Source: Larix sibirica
Taxonomy: Eukaryota; Streptophyta; Pinopsida; Pinales; Pinaceae
Length of the DNA stretch: 10,044 nucleotides
Assembly: GCA_004151065.3 (NCBI GenBank)
Contig: NWUY0300013947.1
Coordinates: forward strand, 44,265 to 54,308
Direction: 5' to 3'
In this document: positions 1 to 7,680 of the stretch, in pieces
Layout: each line of letters begins with the position of its first letter
How positions within the stretch are numbered: position 1 is the stretch's first letter
The notes under the pieces: generated by a model
The model's database searches: none
Told to the model about the DNA's origin: nothing
What the model saw: the letters and a program-made list of their open reading frames with translations, nothing else
Position numbers and translations under genes: made by a program

Positions 1-53
1 TTTCAAGCAAAAAGATAGACAATGTGAAATGAATTGCATACCTGTCCACATAC

Positions 54-838
54 CTGTATTGGTTTTGTTGGAATGCATCATTAGAAGCTTATCGATACCA
101 GACATAAAGGGCTGATCAACTTCTGCAAAACTTGCCGCGAGATAGTGCTGGAAATACTGGTCTGGGGACACCATCGACTGGAAAACAGTGGGAACACTTT
201 GCATATGGAAATCGTCAAAATGAACCACCTCTCGCACTACTCCATCATCAAGCAAAACAATAAAAGGGTTGATCCATTCTTCATTGTTGGTAGAGTAGAC
301 TTCTTCACCAAAACATGTGCTTGGGATAGGATCCACCACGATGCTGCAAGGTCGTGAAGAATTGTACATTGGTTGACCAAGCAACTTCTAGTAATCGTCT
401 TCTCTAAACCTGTTATCTTCTTCCAAGAGAGCCAAAATATCATAAGAAACCGTAACCTGAGGATACAGAGAACTCACCATTTCTTTACATTCTTCAATTT
501 CATCAACTAAGGCTTCTTGGTCTTCCTTTCCTGGAGAAACTTCATCTTCTTCCTCAAGAATCCCTTCATCTTTGCTGATAAGGGCTATTACATCATTCAC
601 CAAGTCTTGAACAATGGCTTCTTCAAGCAAAATTTTTCGAGATTTGATCTTCGTCATGAACTTCCTCGTCAAGGACTGGTTCAAGCTCTTTTGAGACCTG
701 TTCATCAATATTCGTATGATCGTCCTTTATAATATTCAAGATTTCTTCCTTAGTATTGGGATCCCATTGATCGTAGAATGCCTCAACCAGTTGCAGAAAG
801 GAAGATATNGAGGGATAAAACTGAGCAAAAACAAGCTC
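54..838 (-). pseudogene. Broken acidic coding exon, family not recognised
   Basis: A long reading frame runs on the minus strand with coding-like composition. It opens at 838 directly after TAG (841-839) and reads ELVFAQFYPSISSFLQLVEA and then FYDQWDPNTKEEIL. Near 637-629, at a run of five A then four T, the sensible frame shifts by one base and continues as LLEEAIVQDLVNDV through a very acidic stretch (ILEEEDE). A lone TAG at 390-388 interrupts EDDY and KLLGQPMY. After it the same frame continues to WINPFIVLLDDG, VVHFDDFHMQSVP and GIDKLLMMHSNKT. The likely exon end is CAG|GTATGT (donor GT at 53-52). A possible acceptor precedes 838 (TTTTGCAG at 853-846, or CCTAG ending at 839). The first segment is vaguely like a retrotransposon gag, but I recognise no family. 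One frameshift and one stop in about 260 codons suggest a recent pseudogene or sequencing error. An ambiguous base (n) lies at 809. Confidence 0.55.
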
Positions 839-859
839 CTAGGCACTGCAAAATAAGGA

Positions 860-1520
860 CTAGGTGCTGGGAGACCACAAAACTAATGACTGGATGCATC
901 CAATTGTATGTAGATGCCTGTAGATGACTCGATGCATGCAGGCATGCAAAATACAAAAATGATGGTGAGAATATTCCAACACCATCTCCATTATGATCCC
1001 TATCTGGACAAATAGCATGGTACGAGGGACTTGTATGCTTGTTTCCATTTGAGTTTGTGACATCTATTTGTCATAATCACCAGTGAGAGAAAGTTATTGA
1101 TATGATAAATCGAAGGCCCATGTTACCAACTTTCTAATCAAACATGTTTCCCTTTCATGTTTATGTGGTTGATAATTCTGATTTTCTAATAGATTGTGAA
1201 TTGCAGGTATCCAAGAGACTGATAAAATTCTTCTATCGCCATATATATTCTTATCAGATACACTAAATCCAAATTCATGTGAGAGATTACAATCATAAAA
1301 GCTACATGGAACTACCCCAAGTTCATTATCATATATATTTTTAGGGTTTGGAAAGTGTTTCAGGCCCTGATGAGCAAGTCAAATTGCTTTGTTGTCATAT
1401 GTATGTTTTGATGTCTTTGTCAATATGTTCCAATTTGAAACCATAGCTGGAACACTAACATGTTTATTCTTAAGTAAATTTACATGAGATCTAAAACACC
1501 TAAAATGTTGTGCAAAGTAT
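860..1520. other. No gene seen; low-complexity flank
   Basis: I see no supportable coding region here. Positions 890-955 carry a cluster of short GATGC and GCATGC motifs (GATGCATCC, TAGATGCC, GATGCATGCAGGCATGC), a small patch of nested palindromes. The open stretch on the minus strand at 860-1063 has no recognisable protein features and probably represents intron or spacer upstream of the broken exon at 54-838. Confidence 0.4.
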
Positions 1521-2135
1521 TGTTGGAAAAATATTGTTGCATCTTTGAAGATAGAAAATGGAAACTGTTAAATGTGTTATAGAAAGGTTGTATTTGGCTT
1601 AAGATAATGCAGATTCTGGCCAATTTTGTGCTTGAAACCTTTTGTTTTCGTCTCCTCCTTTGGTGCCCCAACAAGTGAAGGATGTCTAGGAAACCTTCTT
1701 ATTATATACCTAGGCACACTATTCTAGGTGGTCAATTGGTTTAGGTTTTGTCTTCCTAGTATAGGCACACCATACATGTGGTGCTCATTCTATTTTTTGT
1801 ATATCCTAGCTATTCTTAGTCTATAAAAGAATGTCAGGATGACTATGTGAGACATTCCAGTTTTAGGCAATGGAGTGAGAGTTGATTATTTTAGGCGTGA
1901 TAGTTTTAGGCATTATTTTGAGAGATGTTAATTAGTTTTTTAGTTCCTAGTTTTAGGGCTTAGATTTTTTGAGTGCAAAACTACTTACCATGATCTAAGA
2001 AACTTAATATGGGCACTAACTCTTTCCCATTGGTATTGTGTTGATCCCTTTCTTGTTGGTTCATTGCACATCCATCTCTTCACCTTTCTTCTTTATTTCA
2101 AATTTCAGTTTCAGAGTTGCAGTCAAAGAATTCCA
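1521..2135 (+). mobile_element. Candidate degenerate copia-type LTR
   Basis: The segment begins TGTTGGAA and ends AATTCCA. These are the short inverted termini (TGTTGGAA / TTCCA..) commonly seen on plant Ty1/copia LTRs. A TATA box (TATAAAA, 1822-1828) sits about 300 bp inside, as expected for an LTR promoter at the U3/R boundary. Two bases beyond the proposed end lies a worn match to the initiator methionine tRNA primer-binding site. The 615-bp length is normal for such LTRs. Within it are repeated TTTTAGGC motifs (1860-1915) and two copies of a CTAG..AGGCACAC block (1708-1777). I see no second LTR, no gag/pol remains next to it and no clear target-site duplication. It would be a solo or badly truncated element. 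The start is less certain than the end. Confidence 0.33.
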
Positions 2136-2137
2136 GG

Positions 2138-2151
2138 TGGTATAGTGCTCC
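2138..2151 (+). other. Candidate degraded tRNA-Met primer-binding site
   Basis: TGGTATAGTGCTCC lies two bases after the proposed LTR end. Copia elements typically carry TGGTATCAGAGC here, which pairs with the 3' end of initiator tRNA-Met. This copy differs by loss of C after TGGTAT and one A-to-T change. The match is short and imperfect, so its support comes mainly from its position. Confidence 0.3.
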
Positions 2152-2528
2152 ATTCTTTACCGTAGGTTGTATCTATCTCATAGATTCTTTACCATAGCTT
2201 TAATAAATATTTTAATAGTTTTAATGATACACCCCACATGAATAAATATTGACTAATTCTAAAGGGAGAGAGACCTTGACACTGTCAATAGAGTGCCTTT
2301 TGAGGACTCTTGAAATACCTTTCTCCCTTGGCGATTTTCAAGGGGTATATTTGTAAGATAACATATTTCGATATACAATTCATTGTACCGCAAATTACAA
2401 CATCAATTTACATGACCTCACTATTTGATTGATTTACTAGCTTTAAGAGAATTGCTTTTCATTTGCAACATTTTGAAGCAATTATCTTTCACAATGTTCA
2501 ACGCTTAGTGAATCCTCTATCAAATTGA
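2152..2528. other. Noncoding spacer with small repeats
   Basis: No gene is visible. ATTCTTTACCGTAG (2152) recurs as ATTCTTTACCATAG (2184), a short direct repeat. A purine run AAAGGGAGAGAGA (2260-2272) and a small hairpin around 2325-2350 (CCCTTG, loop, CAAGGG) are present. I see no retrotransposon gag sequence after the candidate primer-binding site. Confidence 0.4.
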
Positions 2529-2537
2529 GAATTTTTT

Positions 2538-2630
2538 GAATACAAGGTGATGCTTAACGAGAGAATAAGTCAATCCATTTTAGCTAGTGGAGAAAGTGGA
2601 GTAGGTAAAACGAAATCCACCAAAATGCTT
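2538..2630 (+). pseudogene. Myosin head fragment with P-loop (plant class XI-like)
   Basis: The plus-strand frame reads [15 protein letters not shown] followed by [16 protein letters not shown]. The core GESGxGKT is the myosin-specific P-loop that binds ATP phosphates. The surrounding pattern (YxxMxNE..SQSIL.SGESG.GKT..TKML) is that of plant class XI myosins; class VIII and animal myosins differ in the flanking residues. The invariant G, K and T of the P-loop remain. Two usual residues are replaced: A by V in GESGAGKT, and E by K after GKT. Homology stops abruptly after KML at 2630. A stop precedes it at 2526-2528 and another follows at 2670-2672. I found no flanking myosin exons. It could be one small exon of a decayed gene or a gene scrap captured by a mobile element. 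Plant myosin XI hauls organelles along actin, but this piece cannot encode a motor. Confidence 0.82.
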
Positions 2631-2672
2631 CCAAAACGGCAAGACACAACTTCAATCTTTTTCCAAGCATAG

Positions 2673-3080
2673 ATCAATAGTATATATATCACACTATTAA
2701 GACTCAACAATAATGGCAATGTTGGTATAACAATAAGAGGTTGCTCTCACTTTAAGTGTAAAACAAAGTATTAGTTCCAAATGAAGTAAGATTTTCTAAC
2801 CTCTTGTCATAACCATATTTATAAGAAAACTAAAAGAGAGAAATAAAACCTATCAGATAAGATATGCAATGCATGGACAACAATGAAGAAGAAGTGTTCT
2901 CCAAGATTTGAAAAGGACAAAGAGAAATATAAATCTGTAATTTAATGCTTTGAGGTAGATCTCATTTAAGGTGTATAAAATAGAGTATTTACTTTACAAA
3001 TAAGTTGAGAATGGATTGCAATGATTACACCACTGTTTCCTTCAAATGAATAGCATTAACACTAAGTTCACATAATTCCA
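2673..3080. other. AT-rich spacer, nothing recognised
   Basis: AT-rich sequence with stops in all frames. I looked for the next myosin exon after the P-loop fragment and did not find one. Confidence 0.4.
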
Positions 3081-3475
3081 CGATCGATTCTTTATAGGTT
3101 AATCGATTTTCATTCCACGATTCTTGGAAATTATGTCTTGTTTTTTTTGTTCAATCCATTTATAAACATGGCGTATTGGAAATTTAATCAATGTCTCTTC
3201 CACGTTTGCAATGTATAGTCAAAGTTAGTTCAAAGTATGAGCGGTGTGGGTAGAACATCGATAGCATAACTCTAACATCGATTCTTTGCACGTTAATCGA
3301 CGTTCATTCCATGTTAATCGACGTTCATTCCATGATTCTTGGACTTCACGACCATGCTTCTTTTTGTTCAATTCATTTATAGATGTGGCTTATTGGACGC
3401 TGGATAGGTGTTCATTCCACATTTTCAACGTAGCTTATCCATTGTTTAACCAACATTCGTTCCACGTTTGCAACG
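3081..3475 (+). repeat. 194-bp period tandem duplication
   Basis: Two diverged copies share the same order of landmarks: CGATTCTTT, GTTAATCGA, TTCATTCCA, GATTCTTGGA, TTTTTGTTCAAT, CATTTATA, GGC.TATTGGA, and a TTCCAC-CAA-GTA block. The first begins at 3085 and the second at 3279, an offset of 194 bp. The second copy is longer because of the 21-bp duplication at 3292-3333. Both lead into sequences like the 45-bp repeat that follows, so the whole block appears to come from one amplified family. No coding role is evident. Confidence 0.7.
3292..3333 (+). repeat. Perfect 21-bp direct duplication
   Basis: GTTAATCGACGTTCATTCCAT occurs twice head to tail (3292-3312 and 3313-3333) with no differences. 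It lies inside the second copy of the 194-bp duplication and is absent from the first, so it arose later. Confidence 0.9.
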
Positions 3476-3599
3476 TAGCTTATCAGACGTTTGATCGATG
3501 TTCATTCCACATTTGCAATGTATCTTATCATATGCTTGACCAAGGTTAGTTCCACATTTGCAATGTAACTTTTTGGACCTTTAACCAATGTTAGGGAAC
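3401..3599 (+). repeat. 45-bp minisatellite, four full copies plus a partial
   Basis: Copies start at 3401, 3446, 3491 and 3536, with a partial fifth at 3581. The TTCCAC core recurs at exactly 45-bp spacing (ends at 3420, 3465, 3510 and 3555). The consensus is roughly TTGACCAATGTTCATTCCAC, then ATTTGCAATGTAGCTTATCA and a variable end. Because 45 is divisible by three, one frame stays open from 3286 to 3549 and gives a 15-residue repeat (FHICNVAYQ-like). I regard this as a by-product of the period: there is no promoter, no partner exon and no known protein like it. A single diverged relative of the unit lies at 3183-3225. Confidence 0.88.
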
Positions 3600-3845
3600 A
3601 TCGCTTTTCAAACATTTCATCGAAATTTAACCGACGTACCATCCACATTTTTGGTGGAGTAAAAAATGAAAAAAAACATGTTGTATGTGACGTTTGTTCT
3701 ACAAGTTTTGACGTCTAGTAGCGTTGCTTAAGTGATGTTGTAAATGATTTCAATGAGTGTCTATTAAGTGACGTACATGACATCGCTTAAGTGACGTTAA
3801 TGGATGGATTTTAAATCGATGTCTGAAGCGATGCTCGCCTAAAAC
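3600..3845. repeat. Cluster of TTAAGTGACGT and CGATG motifs
   Basis: Short related motifs recur here: GCTTAAGTGATGT (3727), TATTAAGTGACGT (3763) and GCTTAAGTGACGT (3787). Several ACATCG/CGATGT and GACGT words occur in both orientations. The pattern recalls the subterminal repeats of some plant DNA transposons, but I can place no terminal inverted repeats. No gene is seen. Confidence 0.4.
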
Positions 3846-3878
3846 AAAAGACTGTCGAATGAGGCATATAAATCTAGT

Positions 3879-4392
3879 AGTGATATAAAATGGTGGATTG
3901 AGTTCCAGAGAAGATGCTTCAACCAAAATGAATGAAGGTAAAGTTGTGGATTTTGAATATAATGTTGTCGTATTATCCATCATTCCACATATTTTATCCA
4001 TTGTGACTTTCCTTCCCATTGCTATTGATTTCTGCAATAAAATATGCATTGCATTAGGCATTTGTACAGTCCCTTCCAACGCCAGTCCAAGATGACTAGC
4101 AAGTTCCTCAGCACTTTCCATCTCACATATAAATTCTTCTATTTGTGAACAAGTAGTAGTTTCACCCTAGAAGTATATTTCTGAGAGAAAGTTCTTTGAA
4201 TGAAGCATCCCACTCATGACTTACAAGCAATGCTTGTTTCCATATTGCTAAGAAGACAAGTTGGATTGCCAATGCCCCCATCTGTTGCCCTGCCTGAAAC
4301 TTATCCTTTGCTATCTAGGTGATTAAATGAGTAGACATTTACAACAAGTCATGTCTTGTTGGAGGATGATCTGATGATTTCTTCAACACATC
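3879..4392 (-). pseudogene. ATG1: ATG1 C-terminal region, broken
   Basis: This is the C-terminal part of plant ATG1, the kinase that starts autophagosome formation. In intact proteins this region binds ATG13. Reading from 4392 after an acceptor-like TTTCACAG, the frame gives DVLKKSSDHPPTRHDLL, then after stops at 4341-4339 and 4317-4315 it gives GALAIQLVFLAIWKQALL, matching the conserved L-V-LA-W-KAL helix of plant ATG1. A frameshift between about 4215 and 4165 moves to another frame reading IEEFICEMESAEELASHLG, MPNAMHILLQKSIAMGRK, TTTLYSKSTTLPSFILVEA and LELNPPF. These match the ATG1 C-terminal blocks (MPDAME, A..Y.KA, LSF..EA, LNP.F) in order. Homology ends near 3879, where LNPPFYIT gives way to unrelated sequence. 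Stops and a frameshift make it nonfunctional. Confidence 0.85.
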
Positions 4393-4544
4393 CTGTGAAA
4401 CAACCGATGTGTGAGAACTTCATATGGTATATTTAAACCTTGGATCTCCATAAAACCCAAAGCTATCCCAATATTTTACATTGGTTTGACACTAATATTG
4501 ATAGAATTGTTCGGCCGAGATGCAACAAGAGAGGAATAAAGTGT

Positions 4545-4619
4545 CTCAACATCCATAAAGATATAGTCCTCAACATCCACAAAAACATACTCTTCAACGT
4601 CGACAAAAACATCCTCCAC
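4545..4619 (-). repeat. 8-codon VEEYVFVD repeat, three copies
   Basis: On the minus strand the frame reads VEDVFVD, VEEYVFVD, VEDYIFMD and then VE. The DNA unit is 24 bp (GTTGAAGAGTATGTTTTTGT and GGAT), with the first copy one codon short. It falls where plant ATG1 proteins usually carry a single E.EYV.V motif, so one conserved motif appears to have been expanded here. Confidence 0.8.
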
Positions 4620-4660
4620 ATTAATACAGTCCTCGATGGAATCTATAACTCCCTTTCGTG

Positions 4661-5110
4661 AAGCTATGTCAAAAAAATATTTTTCAAAATTGACAACAAG
4701 TGTTGCTATGTAGTGAGCTTGTGACACCTCTGAATTTTCAACATCTTGGTTATCTCCTGATGCCTCTGTTCTATACTCATGACCGACCATATATCTAATC
4801 AGATCAACCATAAATCTATGATTAAAATAATCTTATTCAAAATTGATAAGTGTTTCTAAGCAGTGAGCTTGTGATACCATTGAATTTTCAACATCTTGGA
4901 TATCTCATGATCCCTTTTTGTTATTCTCATGACATACCATATACCTAATTGGTTCAACCATAAATCTATGATTAAAATAATCTTCTTTAAAATCGACAAG
5001 CTTTTCTAAGCAGTGAGCTTCTGATACCTATAAATTTTCAACATCTTGGCTATCTCTTGACTCCTATGTGATATTCTCATGACAACCTGTAGACCTAATT
5101 GGTTCGACCA
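4661..5110 (-). repeat. Three tandem 150-bp (50-codon) units inside the ATG1 pseudogene
   Basis: The landmark CCATAAATCTATGATT recurs at 4808 (as CCATAAATCTATG), 4958 and 5108, exactly 150 bp apart. Each unit also carries TTCAAAATTGA or a variant, GCAGTGAGCTTGTGATACC, TTTTCAACATCTTGG and CTCATGAC in the same order. On the coding (minus) strand each unit reads NHRFMVEPIR, CHEN, QDVEN, VSQAHCLETL and ending F..DYF. The first NHRF belongs to the kinase domain end. The unit nearest 4661 has no stop; the other two have two stops each. The units differ at many bases but keep the 150-bp period, apart from one extra codon compensated at the 4661 end. Confidence 0.93.
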
Positions 5111-5382
5111 TAAATCTATGATTAAATAACTCCTCAAATGAAAATCGCTCCACTAGATTTTGACGCAATAGTTTTTTACATAAATCAATGCAATCAGGGT
5201 TAAGATTTCCAACAATATCACTTGGAAATAATTTTAGTTCATCTTATTTCATAATATTCTACATTATTTCAATAGAAGAAATGCCACAATATGGTGGTCT
5301 TCCTATGACGAGTTGAAATAGAATAGTATCCATGCTTCATACGTTGGCCTTGGCAGGGAATACTTTCTAGAAATCATGATAA

Positions 5383-7130
5383 CTAATGTAACAATAAGAC
5401 TATTATGTGTTAAAATAACATGAGTATTCTACAATATCATATCTGAATATTCTATTACATCTAATTTTAAAAAAATTCAAAAAACAACATTGTTCTAATG
5501 TTGAGGCGCATATGAGGTTCATTGCATTGAGTGAAACAAGATGCATTTTATAGTTTAGTATTGAAGAGATTATAACATCTATCCCATTATATATAATTCT
5601 ATGTCAATAGAAGTATGCCAACAATATAATATGTTATGCAAAATTGGAAATGTAGTAATAATAATGTGCGCTACACACACATACCAGTGTAAATTGATCG
5701 TAACACATGATCCTTTGAGAACTTAGATCTTTGAATCTCATTTTTTTTGGACCCCTCTTAATTTTAATAAATCACGAATTAAGATGAATTTACTTCAAGG
5801 TTTAATAGAGTTGGTCACAATACATTAAATAAGAACTTATCCCTTAACTAAAGGAGATAGGGTGGGAGCCTACCACATCAAATTTTGTGCTCCTCATTAC
5901 AACGCAACCTTTTTTACTTTATCATCAAATGGAGGTTAAATGGATACATTAATTCAAAAAAATATGGTGTTTAATAAAATGAAAAATTTACATCCAAAGT
6001 TTCAAGCTATTAAACCAATTATTTTGGCAATATCAAATCAATCTACACGAGAGATGCTTCACTTACCTCTTTGAATCATTAAAAGAAACATTTTGCAAAC
6101 AAGAACCAATAATATATACATAGATTTAAAGACTCCCATTTGCTAATGAATTTTTAGTGTAAATAATTTTTCTCAATGTCATGGGCTCAATAATAAAAAT
6201 AGTTGACAAACAATGATGGTCTCATAAATAAATAAAAACAATTTTCATAGAAAGAGAATAAATGCTATTGACTTGTATATCGATGTTCCACGGATTTGAT
6301 AGGCTATACCTCTTTGTTATGAAGATATGAATAATCAAAAGGAATTTTTGTGTACAACATTTAAAATGTTCCACATAATAAAATAGTATTCTTTCTATGC
6401 TTCAAAGGATAAAATAGTATTGAGGTCTTCGAACTTTTAGAGATCTCATCCTAATGATTCCAAAGAGTATATATATCCATCCTTGAATATCTTCGTCGCC
6501 AAAGTGAAGTTCCATCTTAGTGTACTATTCAATAACTTCAATGTTATTAATAGATGAACAATGGCATCCCACTTCTTATAAAACATGACCTTAGTAAATA
6601 TATATTTGGTAGCTTCAATGATAAATCTTAAAAATTAGATTAATAAAAAATTCCCTCGAAATAGACATAAATTAACTCCAATCTTATCTCCCATTCCTTA
6701 AAATGTTTCATTTCTATATTAAAATTTCCATCATAGAATATCACCTCTACATTTGTGATCTGGATTCGATTGTCACACTGACTACAATAGATACAATATC
6801 AATACTACCACTATCACATGCCAACCATTACCAATATAATATAAGTGAACAAAGTCATTCAATAGTGAAAAGGATTAGGATATAATAGAGTAGTATTTAT
6901 TATACATGAGCATCATATATATCATGCCTTTAATGCATGATTGGAAATGGTGGGACCGATGTGAGTTAAGAATGAATCCTCCATCAATTAATTCCAAACA
7001 TTAAAAAAAAACTATTATAACACAGACTCTTCATTTGTCTTTAGGACGAAGTAAGAGGTATAATCGAATAGCTTTGTTTTACAAGCACTCGAGACATCTA
7101 TGGTTTACAATGACCATCATACCCACCATA
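5383..7130. other. Presumed intron or decayed spacer of the ATG1 locus
   Basis: Very AT-rich sequence with no confident gene. If the activation-loop candidate at 7278-7319 is real, this is the intron between it and the kinase C-lobe exon, about 1.9 kb long. On the minus strand 6598-6449 is open for 50 codons (KKWDAIVHLLITLK, KIFKDGYIYSLESLG) but I do not recognise it. Poly-T (5741), a short ACACACA run (5673) and A-rich runs are the only simple repeats. Confidence 0.4.
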
Positions 7131-7266
7131 CCAATACTCTTACATATTTACCACCATGTAAAGTAATAAGATTTTCCAATCAAATTTAAAGGAGATATAC
7201 CAATACTCTAACATATTTACCACCATGTAAAAGTAATAACATTTTCCAATCGAGTTTAAAGGAGAT
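7131..7266 (+). repeat. 69-bp tandem duplication
   Basis: CCAATACTCTTACATATTTA starts at 7131 and CCAATACTCTAACATATTTA at 7200. Both continue ACCACCATGTAAA, GTAATAA, ATTTTCCAATC and TTTAAAGGAGAT. Copy two has one inserted A (a five- instead of a four-base run) and a few substitutions. The block ends next to the candidate ATG1 activation-loop exon. Confidence 0.93.
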
Positions 7267-7277
7267 TGGCTAGGAAT

Positions 7278-7319
7278 TTATGGAGAACCCTCGAACATCC
7301 ATGCTAAGCAATATGGAAA
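7278..7319 (-). pseudogene. ATG1: Possible ATG1 activation-loop exon remnant
   Basis: The minus strand reads FPYCLAWMFEGSP and then stop TAA at 7280-7278. Plant ATG1 has ..P..LAET.CGSPLYMAPE, and the P, LA and GSP residues fall at the same spacing. GSP begins the P+1 loop that contacts the substrate. The piece lies upstream of the kinase C-lobe exon on the same strand, in the expected order. The match is short and the following LYMAPE is not recognisable, so chance similarity is a real possibility. Confidence 0.32.
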
Positions 7320-7329
7320 TGGATGGTTT

Positions 7330-7680
7330 AATATGTTGGAGATTAACTAGGTATACAAATTCACCCATAAAATGTAAAATGTAAAATTCATGTAGCCAAA
7401 TTTTTTTTAGAAAACAATCATTAAATTAATGAAATTTAATATAAAAACGACTGTTCCAATTGGAATCTAAATATCCATATTAATTTAACAATTCAATTGT
7501 AGATTTAAACCTATAAATTCTTGTAGATGTTCATGTCTTTGTTAACATTATTGCTAGTAAACCAATGATTTATAGACCTATAAGAATTAAACTGCATTTA
7601 TTTATAAACAATACCAATTTAAAATTAAAATTACATTGCAAGAATTTTAGAGCAGTAAAGACATACTTATCTTCTTCAAA
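7330..7680. other. AT-rich spacer, nothing recognised
   Basis: No gene seen. It contains a small direct repeat AAAATGTAAAATGTAAAATTC (7370-7389) and long A/T runs. If the flanking ATG1 candidates are real it is an intron. Confidence 0.35.

Larger units (their letters stand above)
4479..5382 (-). pseudogene. ATG1: ATG1 kinase C-lobe and linker, broken
   Basis: From 5365 the minus strand reads KY, then after a 2-base frame slip (5359-5355) AKANV-stop-SMDTILFQLVIGRPPY, then ELKLFPSDIVGNLNPDCIDL, CKKLLRQNLVERFSFEELF and NHRFMVEPIR. This is subdomains IX to XI of the plant ATG1 kinase: the KADLWS motif with Trp changed to TGA (5339-5337), followed by ILFQLV.G.PP, PDC.DLC..LLR.N..ER and FFNH.F. 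Other stops are TAG 5261-5259, TAA 5246-5244, TAG 5066-5064, TAG 5030-5028, TGA 4907-4905 and TAA 4835-4833. The linker after the kinase domain includes a 50-codon unit in three copies, then GVIDSIED and VEEYVFVD, matching the conserved G-V-DS.E..YV.V block. The frame ends at TAA 4478-4476. The exon start is placed at CATTAG|TTATC (about 5382). The frame is kept over about 880 bases despite the stops, so it was coding until fairly late. Confidence 0.9.

Noticed and set aside
145-357. Plus-strand open frame
   Set aside because: It is antisense to the more protein-like minus-strand frame with WINPFIVLLDDG and FDDFHMQSVP.
860-1063. Minus-strand open frame of 67 codons
   Set aside because: No recognisable motif, made of repeated GATGC words; more likely intron or spacer.
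2260-2272. Polypurine tract of a retrotransposon
   Set aside because: It lies after the candidate primer-binding site without a following LTR start, so the layout is wrong.
3286-3549. Open frame encoding a 15-residue repeat
   Set aside because: It is a consequence of a 45-bp period being divisible by three; no known protein, start context or exon partner.
3695-3720. Possible CACTA transposon end (CTACAAG followed by GACGT words)
   Set aside because: The terminal CACTA is absent, and no matching opposite end was found.
4440-4661. Plus-strand open frame rich in NIHKNI repeats
   Set aside because: It is the shadow of the VEEYVFVD repeat in the ATG1 linker on the other strand.
6449-6598. Minus-strand open stretch of 50 codons (KKWDAIVHLL, KIFKDGYIYSLESLG)
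   Set aside because: Looks somewhat protein-like but I cannot tie it to any family, and it does not match ATG1.
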